Source: Paralichthys olivaceus (lineage: Eukaryota; Chordata; Actinopteri; Pleuronectiformes; Paralichthyidae). From it: a DNA stretch of 64,000 bases. Positions within the stretch are counted from its first letter, which is position 1; the number at the start of each line of letters is the position of its first letter. Positions 1 to 11,800 of this stretch are shown here, piece by piece. The stretch lies in assembly GCF_024713975.1 (NCBI RefSeq), contig NC_091107.1, positions 14,559,501-14,623,500 on the forward strand, in the 5' to 3' direction. The notes beneath the pieces were generated by a model, which was given only the letters and a program-made list of their open reading frames with translations, was not told the DNA's origin and searched no databases. The translations under genes were made by a program, and so were the position numbers.

Positions 1-852
1 TTGCCTTTTCGGATCGTTTACTTCATTAAACGTGAATGGTTATTTGGAAGTGTGCTCTGCAAGATCTCGGTGGCTGTATTTTACACCAACATGTATGGCA
101 GCATCCTCTTCCTCACCTGCATCAGTGTTGACCGCTTCCTGGCCATAGTGCACCCATTTCGGTCACAGGCTATCCGCACTAAGAGAAATGCCAAACTGGC
201 CTGCTGTGTGGTGTGGGTGATGATTCTTTCTGGGAGTATACCCACAGGGTTTCTTTTGGACACCACTTCACCCAAAAATGCCAACTCCTCCTTCTGCTTT
301 GAAAACTACTCCAAAAAACAGTGGAAGGCTGAGCTGTCCAAGGTGGTGGTGTTAATTGAGACTGTGGGCTTCATCATCCCGTTGATGGTCAATGTGTTCT
401 GCTCGGTCATGGTGCTGCGGACACTAAGGAAACCGCAAACCATTAGCCGTGGGGGGAACCTCAACAAGACCAAAATCCTGAGGATGATCCTTGTGCATCT
501 GCTCTTCTTCTGCTTCTGCTTCATCCCCTACAATATCAATCTCATCTTCTACGCCCTGGTGCGCTCCAATATCCTGAAGGGATGCTATGCAGAATATGTG
601 GTCAGAGCTATCAACCCTATAGCTCTGTGCATAGCAGTGACCAACTGCTGCTTTGACCCAGTCATTTACTACTTCACTTCTGAGACCATTCAGAGCTCCA
701 TCAGACGCAAGACCACAGTGTGGTACAACGGGACTCGGCTATTCGACCGACTGCAGATGGACAGCCCGCAAAGCAGCCCAATCTCCACACCAAAAAGCCT
801 GACGCTGAGGAGTCTCAGGTCAAAAACGTTTGTCAGTGAGTCAACAGTCTAA
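1..852 (+). CDS. lpar6: Lysophosphatidic acid receptor 6 (P2Y5), 5'-truncated by the window edge
   Basis: The frame is open from base 1 to a TAA at 850-852, so the start codon, TM1 and most of TM2 lie outside the window; the first residues (LPFRIVYF) match the end of TM2. Visible are TM3 with a DRF-type motif ([12 protein letters not shown]), TM6 with [12 protein letters not shown], and TM7 with [11 protein letters not shown]. The block [15 protein letters not shown], the TM7 stretch [20 protein letters not shown] and the tail ending [10 protein letters not shown] fit LPAR6 better than LPAR4. The family couples lysophosphatidic acid, notably the 2-acyl form, to G12/13 at the plasma membrane. 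It is a single coding exon and lies antisense in rb1 intron 17, the same arrangement as in mammals. A poly(A) signal follows at 1322. Identity is by remembered family sequence, not a search. Confidence 0.93.
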   Translation: MPFRIVYFIKREWLFGSVLCKISVAVFYTNMYGSILFLTCISVDRFLAIVHPFRSQAIRTKRNAKLACCVVWVMILSGSIPTGFLLDTTSPKNANSSFCFENYSKKQWKAELSKVVVLIETVGFIIPLMVNVFCSVMVLRTLRKPQTISRGGNLNKTKILRMILVHLLFFCFCFIPYNINLIFYALVRSNILKGCYAEYVVRAINPIALCIAVTNCCFDPVIYYFTSETIQSSIRRKTTVWYNGTRLFDRLQMDSPQSSPISTPKSLTLRSLRSKTFVSESTV

Positions 853-1321
853 TGAAGACTCAATTATGTGACATGATAAATAATTCAGGTGAAACTCAAA
901 GGACATGGGTGGAAACAGAGTGGCCTCAAAGATTGTAACAACACAAACAACTGTTTCTAAGGAGTCACTCTCTGACCCTGGACACCAAAGAGAGTTGGAC
1001 TTGGACTCATGACACTGAGACAAGTCAGACAGCAGAGTGTGTTGCGGCATAAATACTGTTTAACTCATTTACAATTCCCAACATATTTGTGAGAAAACGA
1101 GTTGTAAGAAGAATGTGTAAAGACACTGTACTTGTCCTGTAATTCCTTAGCTCAGATTTTAATGTTGGAAAATTCTTAAGCAATGCTGAACCAGTATTTC
1201 TTTTTTTCCTTTTATATGAGCTGTGCTGCGGAGTTTAAGTATTTGTGGCCTCAGCAGGGCTTTTAAGCACTTTAAATAGCAGTATGTTCAGAAAGAGCAT
1301 GTATCCATTATACTGAAAGAA

Positions 1322-1327
1322 AATAAA
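1322..1327 (+). promoter_or_regulatory. Poly(A) signal AATAAA of lpar6
   Basis: A canonical AATAAA lies 470 bases after the lpar6 stop codon, in the sense orientation. It would give a short 3' UTR of about 0.5 kb. No competing canonical hexamer stands out between it and the stop. Confidence 0.6.
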
Positions 1328-1993
1328 CAGTTATTAACTTATATATTTGGAGTTTTAAATTGACTACTTGTGAAATGTCTGCATTAGAAGGTTTCAGATG
1401 TGTGTATGTCTCATTGGGTGCTACCAGTCTATCACGAATCAATTAATCAGACAGGTATGAACAACACAGCAACACGTACTCTAGTTGGCCAATACCATGA
1501 CTGCACAATGACTCAATGATTTTAAATACAGATTACAGGTAGGGTTCAATGATTGACAGGCAATGCTGCACTAAAACAGCCCTATCTGGATAACTGGGAC
1601 TTTCTGTAGAGAATGTGGAAAGGATAAAAACGAGGAAAAGAAAAATTCAGAATAAGCAACGCTAACTAATAATGAAAACACAGCTCACAGTGGTGGAATG
1701 GTATATGGTTTGGCTTGAATGCAGCTTGTTTCTTCTTGTGAAAGTTGTGAGCTGCAAGACTCAGCACTACTGCATTCCTTTTGAGAGTGTTGCCCTGAGG
1801 GTCTGCACTGACATGGGTAGTCTCATCACTACGCACGAGTGACAAAGATTGAGAAACCAAGCGAGCAACAACATGTCTCCTGAAAGAGAAGAACCTTTAC
1901 AGAGAACAGTACAGAGGTAATGGATGAAATCATGAGTCAGGTCACTGGTGACTGCTGCAGATCACTTAGATAAATAAAGGATTTTGTAATTTC

Positions 1994-2409
1994 TAAAGGG
2001 ACAGATCACCGAAAAATTAAAATTCATTATCTATTTACCACTATGCCGATGGAGGGGCGGGTGCGCGTTTGTGCGGCTACATCCGCTAGCTTCGCTACTT
2101 CTGGTAGTGGACTTTTAAGCTAAAAACATGGTGTATATTACCTTGTTTCGAGTCGAATTTGAATACCGGGGCTTGCGGAAACTTGGATGACACCAGAATC
2201 AGAAATACTTTATTGATCCCAGGGGGAAATTGTGTAACGATCAGTATGAAGGCAGTTTATGTTTTATCTCTTGTTCTATTACGTCTGAAGTAGAGGTCGC
2301 CTTCGCTGAAACACTGTTTACCCTTGAAACTCCTAAAGTGTAAACTCTATCGACATAGTGGTGAGTAGATAATTAGTGAATTTTCATTTTTAGGTGAACT
2401 AATCCTTTA
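1994..2409. mobile_element. Foldback MITE, copy A (non-autonomous DNA transposon relic)
   Basis: The two ends are inverted copies of each other over roughly 60 bases. The left end reads AAAGGGACAGATCACC and then a run through CTATTTACCACTATGCCGATG. The right end, reverse-complemented, reads AAAGGATTAGTTCACC and then TCTACTCACCACTATGTCGAT. No transposase is present. A related copy lies at 50190-50714. I recognise the GTTCACCCAAAAATG-type end as common in teleost genomes, but did not search a repeat library. Confidence 0.75.
2193..2238. mobile_element. Short fragment resembling a fish retroposon 3' tail, nested in MITE copy A
   Basis: The stretch CAGAATCAGAAATACTTTAT, followed by TGATCCC and a G-rich end, resembles a tail I associate with fish non-LTR or SINE elements. 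It sits inside the foldback MITE and is absent from the MITE copy at 50190-50714, so it looks like a later insertion. The family assignment is from memory. Confidence 0.35.
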
Positions 2410-4352
2410 AGTTTTACTTTGCCATGTTTGGATGCCTTACACTACTACACTTCATGCAAACTTCACAATGCAAATGGACCTTCTCCACCCAGAACAATAT
2501 TTGTACTAGATAAAAATATCTGACCCAAGGCCCCATGCCTTATTATTTTTAAGAATATATTAATATTACATTATAAATATGAATGATTCTGATTACTGAT
2601 TAATGTTATTTGCATGTAGGGTTTATTAAACAGTAAAAACAAAACTATAAATCATTTTTTGTGATTAACATTGTTAATAAACAAGTTGGTATTTATTTTT
2701 TCCAGCACAGGAGAATAAATCTAACCAGCTATTTTGCAGACAAGACGTTTTGTATATTTCACATATTTTTATCTCATTCAGATTTGTGTAACGTGGTGTG
2801 TAAAGTGGTGTATGGCTTATTCATCCTTTGTGCCATAGTAACTCATAATCTGATTCAAAATATTGAAATACACTGGTTTAATTACAGCTAAATGTAAATG
2901 GTTAAGTTTGGTTGTCTTATTGTAAAGTGTACAGAAACTTCTGATTTGGACAATAGGTGCAAAGACTAATTTATTTCTGACATATGGAATCAAACCGTTT
3001 GTCTCTGGTTGCTACACTACTGTGATTATTGCACCTTCTTTTAGTGATTTATTACTTAGTCCAACATTGGACCAATATAGTTAATTATCAACTCTTCTGG
3101 TAGGTTTCTAACAAGTGCCCATAAACATGAAGGTAATGAAACTGTATGTGTGTAATTGTAAGACTGATTACAAAATGTGAGAAAACTAGTTCAAATCTGT
3201 CAATCATCATCCAATCTAAATGTCTATACAAGTGTTTAGAACTTTTGATGCTTACTAAATAATTTCACTAAGTGAGCTAAAAACTGTGCATGTGCACATA
3301 TATGCATGTGTGTGGAGAGAGAGTGGGCGACAGATGGGGGAAAGGGAGAGAGTGTGTCTTTTCCAGTCAGTGGCATTTGTCCAGTTGCATCCTAACAAGT
3401 TATCCTGCTGCAGAACACCAGCTAACAGGAAAACTATCCTACTGTCGCTGCACCAATGCGATCCTGATATTGGTAAGTGATAAAAGTTTTTCTCAACATA
3501 TACAGCATATAATGGATTAAGTTTAAGTAATTAATATTATTATTATAGTCATTATTCTTAAGATAAAGATGTAATGTAATTAATTCTTGATCACATTAAG
3601 CAGAATTTAAAAGTTACTTTTCAGACAGTGAGGGTGAAAACAGCTACTGTATAATTATTTAGTGATCAGACCGCCAAACTAACTAAAGTACTATTTAATA
3701 CAAATAGCTTCTTTTATTTTTTATTTTATTTTTTATTTTTACAGAATCTGAATGAAATGACTTATATGAAAGAATGCCTGACTGAATGTAGGTCTGGTCA
3801 TTAAATAATGTTATGGAGACGGAACAAATGCTAATTAAAATGATAACAGAGATATTTAGTTATTTTGTTTATATTTTTTAAATATATTTCAATTGTATTT
3901 CTTAAATTCAACATCAAATATACAGAATCATGATATAACTTATATTAAGAATAAACTGAGTCAGTGGTAACGATTCAATTCGAACAGTGTTGTCCTTTTT
4001 GCAAATTCATTAAATGTATAATGAAGTTTTTTTCTTTTTTCCACGCTCTGCATGTAATGAAACCAAATGTTTGCTTGTTTTATGGGAGCAGGAAGCAGCA
4101 GTTAAAATTTTATTGACAGTATTCGTTCCAACTGTCCTGCACATCAAACATTAATTCAGCTGCGTCTGCTGTAGTGGTGCATTCACCACTGCATCCTTAT
4201 ATCCCATAAAATGGGGGACATTTTGAGTTTATTTAGCTTTTATTGCTACAGCAGATGCTACTGAACATGCTCCTAACTTGAGTTTATGTTCACATCAGAT
4301 ATGAGAGCGACACAATGACCTAAAGTTCGGAGGCAGAAAATAATTTTCGGAC

Positions 4353-5345
4353 ATGGACCAGTGGAATATGAGCGATGCTCCAGTCAAGTCATTCTCACCT
4401 TTGTCTAACTGCACCATGGACACCAGCTACCGCTTTACTTTCTACCAAGTGTCCTACAGTGTCATCTTCCTGCTGGGGTTGGCCACCAACAGCCTGGCTC
4501 TGCGCAGACTCTGTCTATCACCCTTCACCATCAACAGCACAGCCATCTACATGGTCAGCCTGTCAACTGCCGACTTGTTTTTTGTCATCTCCCTTCCTCT
4601 GAGAATCTACTACTATTACCATAAGGCTCAAGCCTTGTCCTCCATCACAGGAGACCTGTCCAGCTGGACTCCCGGGGCGGCATACTGCCATTTTACTTTT
4701 ACCCTCAAATACATCAGCCTGTACGGGGGCATCTTCTTCCTGGTGTGCATTGCTGTGGACCGTTACTTTGCTGTGGTGCACCCTCTTGCACCATCAGTCC
4801 GCAGGCTGCGTGTTGCGCAGCTGGTAAGTGGGGGGATCTGGTGCCTAGTGCTGGGGCTAAGTGTGAGTCTGTCTCTGCTGCGATCTGCAGCTGCTCACCA
4901 AAACCAGCCCTGTCTGTTGGACCCGACCTCTCAGCACCACCGCACCATCATACTGGCGGTCCTCTGCATAGTGCTGGGCTTATTTCTGCTTCCCACTGTG
5001 CTGCTTCTCTACAGTTACTGCAGAGTGCTGAGCGTGCTGAGCCACCCAAGACACCGCTCTCGTAGTCAGCACCACAGCCGCAAACACACTCTCACAGTCA
5101 TTTACTGGGTTCTGGCCATCTTTCTCTTGTGCTTCCTCCCTTATCACATCAACCTGCTGGTATACACACTCGCTCATTTAGGGCTGCTGTCCCATTGTGG
5201 CCTGGCCAAAGTGACCAAGGCTGTGCACCCTGTGATGCTGTCACTAGCCAGCTCAAACTGCTGCCTTAACCCACTCATCTACTATTTCTCCAGCAGCCTG
5301 GTGCACAGGGAGACGCCTGGTGGTGGAGGCAGTGGCAGTCTGTGA
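4353..5345 (+). CDS. Class A P2Y-like GPCR, nearest P2RY10/GPR174 group, ligand unknown
   Basis: This 330-residue single-exon receptor is complete. An in-frame TAA nine bases upstream of the ATG fixes the start. N-glycosylation sites NMS and NCT lie near the N terminus. TM1 has GLATNS and TM2 has LSTADLFFV. The TM3 cysteine (AAYCHF) and the ECL2 cysteine (QPCLL) can form the usual disulfide. TM3 ends in DRYFAVVHPL, TM6 has CFLPYHINL and TM7 has NCCLNPLIYYF. LPLRIYYYY in TM2 and LKYISLYGGIFFLVCI in TM3 resemble P2RY10 and GPR174, the lysophosphatidylserine receptors, more than LPAR6. ECL1 looks long, and the short Gly-rich tail has no palmitoylation cysteine. It lies antisense in rb1 intron 17 beside lpar6. 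Orthology and ligand are inference. Confidence 0.85.
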   Translation: MDQWNMSDAPVKSFSPLSNCTMDTSYRFTFYQVSYSVIFLLGLATNSLALRRLCLSPFTINSTAIYMVSLSTADLFFVISLPLRIYYYYHKAQALSSITGDLSSWTPGAAYCHFTFTLKYISLYGGIFFLVCIAVDRYFAVVHPLAPSVRRLRVAQLVSGGIWCLVLGLSVSLSLLRSAAAHQNQPCLLDPTSQHHRTIILAVLCIVLGLFLLPTVLLLYSYCRVLSVLSHPRHRSRSQHHSRKHTLTVIYWVLAIFLLCFLPYHINLLVYTLAHLGLLSHCGLAKVTKAVHPVMLSLASSNCCLNPLIYYFSSSLVHRETPGGGGSGSL

Positions 5346-5759
5346 CATAGATCGTTTCAAGCACTGAAAATTACAATTTTAAAAAAGCACAAGGGTTGTT
5401 TGATTGAAATGATTTACGCAAGTTACCGGTACTTAATCTATTTACATAAAGTATTCAGTTCCTCATACTGTGTCCACTAGTTTGTAGTAGATGACAACAC
5501 AAAATAGGTTATCAGCATTTAGCATGTATTGCAATAGATTTAACAAGTTTTGTGTGTCACTCTGGAGCAGGTTCCAGAGGATCTGGTTCAGTGCCATACT
5601 AAAATGTATTGTCAGCTGTGGTTAGCTGAGTCATTTTTCTCTGTTTATTTTGTTTATGCAACTTTGATGTGTTTGGGAGATATTTGGACTCTGCCTGTGA
5701 TTTGTCATCATTATTCATATGGTTTATATGTTGATCTTTTAAGTTCTTTTAAATGTGCC

Positions 5760-5765
5760 AATAAA
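5760..5765 (+). promoter_or_regulatory. Poly(A) signal AATAAA of the P2Y-like receptor
   Basis: A canonical sense-strand AATAAA lies 415 bases after the receptor stop codon. It is only about 90 bases before the rb1 exon 17 donor site at 5854, read on the other strand, so the two transcripts would nearly or actually overlap. Confidence 0.55.
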
Positions 5766-5854
5766 TGCCATATACAGTATCTTTATCTTAATCTTGTGTT
5801 ATAAGGAAATCTTACAAATACAATTATACTGTGTAATGAAGTGAAAAAACTCAC

Positions 5855-8800
5855 TGTTCTCCATGCAATCCTCTCCATGATGAGGTTCTCGCAAGTCTCC
5901 AGATGTTTGACAATATCTTTGCTCAGTGTGGGGTAGGCCTTGATGAAGCTCTCGATAACTTTGTAGAAGTCAAAGGCGGCGAGGTTAAACACATCCAGTA
6001 TCCAGGGGAAACAAACATCTGTCCCAGCTGAGTCCCCACCGCCATGGTTGTATCCTCCAGCCTTAAAACAGCTCTCTGAACATGAGGAGCAAACAACATA
6101 AACACCACTTGTCACAAATCTACAAGATATTTAAACATTGATTTGTATTATTCATTAATGTAAGATATAACACAACTATTTAGGAAATAGTTTGCATTGG
6201 TGTCTCCTATTTATTTGGAAGCAAATTACGTAACCCACCTCCATATGCTGCCATGACCACCTCCAAAGCACAGGCCAAAAGTGATGTGTGGAATGTGGAG
6301 TCATTGAGGAGTTTACTGGAATGGAAATCATATGACTCTGCTCAAGGCAAATAATACTCGACTACACATCAGACAACAAAAGGATTCAATATAAATACAG
6401 CTAAAGAATAAGTGACTACACACCAACATTGACCGGATTTATAATTCTCTTTTAAATTATAAAAAAACATACCTGAAATTTTGCACAGACAGTCGCTTCT
6501 CTTCCTACAGAGAGAAAATAAAAGTTTTATTAAAAAAACAAAATGAACAAGTTATTTTACACTTTCATATGTTGAGTAAACAGGTGTGAAAACTTCTGCT
6601 CTAAAGTCTACACTTCCTTCTTGTTTACAGACGTCATTTTCTCTCTATTATATTTCTGAGTAAACAGAAGTAATGAGGTCATGAAAAGTGAAAGAACATA
6701 TTGGAAAATGTTACGCATTTGATAATATCTTCAAAATTCAATAGATTAATATATCGTGTTCTGAGAAATGCTGAATTAGAATTTTCTTGAGCCTCTGAAT
6801 AAAAACATTAACAATAAAAATACTGAATAAAATGGTTGAAAGATAAATCAAATAAGTCACTGTACCGATTTCAACATTGCCTCCATGACTTTATAATACA
6901 GTCGTACTCCGAGGGTAAATCGCTGAAAAGACAAAAGAGCATTGCAAGTTGAACATTTCAATCATTTCAGCATGTGGCCAAATTTCTAGCTCAGCGTTAG
7001 TTCATACCTGCTTTCCAAGTACGATACAGCGCGGGCCGACTGCCTGACCAAAACTTTCACTAAACGCCTGATTGAATGTCTCCAAACGCTTCAGCATGTC
7101 TTGTGTCGGGTCCACGGTACAATTCTGACAACAGATGAGAAGAATATAGGATATATGTCAAATTTAGGTGGCGAGATGCAGCTTCAAGGTATATTTAATT
7201 TAGGCGAAACACTTGCGGGGACCCACTTTGAAATATGTAAACAGGTTAGTAGATGGCTGGTCCCCAGTAGAGAGGAGATCACTCCTCAACTGTTGAATGG
7301 AGGTCATGGCAGCTCTGACAAGACAAAACAAAAATCAGACAACCTTAAAGGACAAAGTCAATAACCCCAATTTGTTGATTTATAAACACATTCAATATAC
7401 ATTAACGTTGCTTTTTACATCTCCCAAATATATTGAGATATAGTTTAATATTTTCAAACCAAATTTGATTACATTATGATGGTTAATGTGTGAAAAACTC
7501 CATTCTGAATTTGGAGTGCTCATGCATCATTTCCATGCAGTTACACCTGGTGCTCACTTTGTAGGAAGGTGGTTCTGCTTTGATACCAATGGAAACCAAA
7601 TACAAAGGAAAAGTGTATTAGTCCATATAAAATTGGCTAAATTTACTTGTTAATTGTGTTAATATGGGATTTGATTTATTCATTGGTGATGCATGTACTT
7701 TTTTCCCCACACTAACAGTTTTCCCAACAGTTTACATGATATGATGCAAGCACAGCTTCAGTCCTTCTCCTCCAGGTAAACACTAACTAACACAGAGAAG
7801 AGCAGGTGAGTGACTGCTAACTGCTCACCTGATTGGAGTCTGTGGAGGGATGAGTACAGCCTCTTCATCTGCCAGGTTTTTCTTTGGTGTCATCTCCACC
7901 TGTGATCTGGAAGCAGCAGGAGCAGTTAATTAAGCACTTTACTCTAAATTCTATGAACTGATCTGCAAGATCAATATCAAATAATTAAATAGTGAAGAAA
8001 AGAAAATTACACTTCAACTTTAGGCAAAAGAACAGTCTCGTCTCTGTCAAAAAACAGTCGTCCATCGATGTCTCTCGTCTTGAGGTAGTGTTCTTCATAT
8101 TGTTGATTCAGGTCATTCACCTGGGGGTGAAAATTAAAGGTTGAGGTTACATGCAGGTAAATGGCTTCCCATAAAAAATATAAACACCATCCCTGTGTTT
8201 CACTTGTGCCCAACAGAGTGAGTTTTGTCAATTTAATGCTACATTTAACAAGGCACCAAATCCAAAAGAGCTAAATACTCTCACTATAATAAAGATTTAA
8301 AAAACAAACAACTCTGAAATAAGGTAAAGGTTCAGTTTGTCTGCAACTAGTTGAGGAAAACAGACCAAGAGTAATAAAACAATCTGGGCCAAAAACAGTC
8401 TTTACGTTTTATTTCCAGTTACCCAGACCCGTCATGGATGAGATTAAATAAGGTGGAACTTGCACATTATTCAAATAAGGCACTTCTGTATATTATATGC
8501 ACCACCAGTCCGTTGCTGGGGTAATGGGACAGTAAAATAAATATGTCCATTGTCCTTCGGAGGAGTGTCAGTGTCTGCAAACAGTAGCATCCTGTCTCTG
8601 TTGTCAGAACTGTCTCTGCGATATACAACCCTGACACACTACAAAGGGTCCACCTGCTTGAGTCCACATATTCCTGACACCATGTATGTGAAATCAAACA
8701 TGTGAGAGCCACCAACAGCTGTCACACACTCAAATGCCCAACAACAGCAACCGTAATCATTAAGAGGTCACTAATGGAAACAGTAAGTGCAAATTGAGCA

Positions 8801-11800
8801 AAGTGAAATCAAACAGTGGAGCAGGTGTTGTCACAATCACCCACTTTACCTGAGGAAAATCTGGAGATCTTGAAAGATCCAGTGAGTCCAGGAAAGCCGA
8901 GAAACTGGTCTGGTAAACATTCTTCACCTGGAAAAAGTCATAGAGACGAAAAGTGAGGCCAGAAAACAACACACAGGAGGAGGTAGAAATGTGTATATGA
9001 TGAATATTTGAACTGTGAAAAGAGGAGTGTTCTGACCTCCTCTGCATTGCATTCATTCTCATTGCACAAGGTTTCAAGAAGCTGCACATCCATCTCTGGC
9101 TCAGGAGGTCGGGATTTGACTTTGCTCTGGTTACGACGAGATGTTCGTGTTGGGGGGCTCTGGAGTTTACTGATGGCTGATTCTGAGAGAAAAAGATGTA
9201 AAACATTAGTACATCTATGGTAGCCATAAACAATAAATCTCTTCATGAAACAGAATATCTGAAGTTGCAATTCGGTTTTCCACTGCCCATGGCTGGGAAA
9301 CTTGACTGACAGATCTACTAAGATAATCATAGATAAAAATAGATAATAATGGATTTTCAGATATGACCTCTGGGAAAAACCTGCAGTTTGTCTTTCACAC
9401 ATGCTCAACGCAGCAGGAGAACTTCTGCACAGACGGTTCACATGAGCAACAAATACTCTGCATTATTCAGTCGAGAGGTGGAGCACCCGGGTGCAGCAGG
9501 CAGAGGCCGGAAGTGACGTATTAACTCCGCTGTAGGGATCATGTGATCATTTTTACAGCCGACCAAATCTGTCGTCAGCTCTTTTTACCACAAACTATCT
9601 TGAAATCTTTGTCTGTGTCTTTTGCGTGTGTCACCTCTCATTCACAGGGAGATATTGGTTTTGTTTTTGTTTTCATTTGTGCGTTTGTGGCGTGTTAGAA
9701 GTCTCATCAACCCCCCACTTGCTTGTGGTTAATCCAGTGGGTTATCCCCTGCTGTGTTCACACATCGACTTCCCCTGGATTTCTACAGACTTTGTACTAT
9801 AAGGTCAGGCGGATAAAGTCCGTAGAAACTGCAGAAAGTCTCACTCGGACATTTGCGTTCACACATGCACCTACTCTGGAGAAAATACGGAGGATCTGCG
9901 GAGTTCAGTTCATGTCTGAAAGCAGCTATACAATATAAACAAACTACTATACGACACACTATTATACTTACTACTATATTGTGCATATACTTTAAATAAA
10001 TTATAGTATTTGAAATTCCTTAATGTGTACAGAAACACAGTAAATGTGGGAACATATCTACATCATGACTCAAAAATATCAAATATAATAAAAAACATTA
10101 ATTCTTCTACATACACTTTTGAAACTTTTAAAGTTTCTTAAAGAAACCAGATGCTAAAGTGAATGAGACTAAATCTTACTGTAAAGCGGCTGCAGAAGGT
10201 CTGAGGGGCAGCGCTTGATGAATAACTCCAGCATACAAAGCAGCAGCTGGAATGATATGACCAGGTCATCCTCCATCTGTAAGACCCTTCCTGCAGACAG
10301 CACAGATGTTACACGTTAGATGCACCATCACGACAATACTGCCGCACACTACAGACGACAGCGCTGTAACAATGAGATGAAAAAAACAATTCATTTGGGC
10401 TCTACAGCTGTGCACTGAGGAGGAAGGAAGGATGAAAAGAAGAAGATAGAGCAACATGAAAACTATTCCATCAAGTGTGTTAACAGCTTGATCTTTCTTG
10501 TTTTTGTTCTTGGTAATGGGTTCAAAGCTTAACGTACCTTTGGCCAAGAGAAACATGGTCCAGCAGCTCCGCATGGTCTCCCTCTCCCTTGAAAATAAGA
10601 CATCGAACCGTTAACCTTTCACTAGAGTTGCACGCAATTATCAAACACGAGTATATAAAGATACTCAAAAAGCAGTGTGTCAAACGCATTTCATTTGTGT
10701 CATCAATGACAAACTTACGTGCCATCAGAAACCAAAGCAAAGATCTTCTTGCAAGTCCTGAAACAATGATATTATGTTAAGTTCAAATGTTAAATTTCCC
10801 CACAAACAGTTCTATATCAATGGAGCAATGGGACGGTCAGGATGTGTTGACTCACTTCTCAAACCTCGCGTATAGAGCCAGGGTCATGTCATACTTCTTC
10901 TCCAGTCGTGTCATTGCTGAATTCACCTTGGTGGAAATCGTATCCACGTTTACATCCAACTTCCTGATCAGAGCCATGAACTGCTTTACACTACAAAAGT
11001 AAGGATGACGTATTAATTCCACTACAGAAATCACACATTTGTATGTTTGCACATGGAAATCTGCATTGGCCCTTATCACTAAAAGCCCTTGAATGTCTTT
11101 AAAAGTTTACATCTTTGTCAACATTGACTACAATGATACTGAAATATTTTTAGTATTGTTGCTTTTCCAGTTTCAAGTCCGCCATTTGTCAGAAATCTTA
11201 TCAACATGCCTGCTTACTTGACATTTTACAGCTGTATTCTCACATGCCTATTTCTAGACATTTTACTAGTGGGCTGTGACTCAGAAATTCATGTTTTCAC
11301 ATACATCCCACCCAGAATTCAGTCACTACAATAAGATTAAAAAAATGTTGCAATATCCCTTCAGTGCTCAGCCCAGACATACTGTTTATTATTTTTGAAC
11401 GAAGTGTCTATTCAAATCGGAGAAATCACATTACAAGCATTTGCACTATGCATGCTACAGAGTACTTACTTCAGACAAACTGCTTTCAGAACCTGAGTTA
11501 AGGTGAAGCAGGAGGCATCCATGTCTGTCACAGTCACAAACAGACAAGCACCCCACAGCCTTTTCTGACTGTCCTGAAATACATTGAACAGAGAGAATAT
11601 TTATTTGAGATGCTTTTTCATCTACTTCTCTAACGCCATAAAGGATCGGTAAGTATTTTCATGTGAGTCAATGTCTGATACTGTTCTCAGTGACAAAAGT
11701 TAGTGTGTGAAAGAGGACAATGCATTTATAAACATATTTTCCCTTTTAAGGCAAATTGGATATTAGTTTCTGATAAGCTTTGCGGATGCTGACAAATGGG

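Larger units (their letters stand above)
853..4352. other. Spacer between the two GPCR genes, inside rb1 intron 17
   Basis: This AT-rich stretch holds no convincing coding exon on either strand. It contains the lpar6 3' UTR and poly(A) signal, one foldback MITE (1994-2409), and T-rich simple sequence around 3710-3742. The promoter of the second receptor must lie at its right end, since an in-frame TAA sits just upstream of that start codon. Confidence 0.6.

Noticed and set aside
1-852. lpar4 rather than lpar6
   Set aside because: The TM3 block with FYTNMYGS, the TM7 block [15 protein letters not shown] and the tail fit LPAR6, and the position inside rb1 is diagnostic.
3286-3520. Small plus-strand frames near 3.3 kb
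   Set aside because: Two overlapping frames in low-complexity sequence, without family match or splice logic.
8760-9441. Minus-strand frames of 157 and 167 codons over rb1 exons 8-9
   Set aside because: Only the parts between splice sites match the Rb N-domain; the extensions run through introns.
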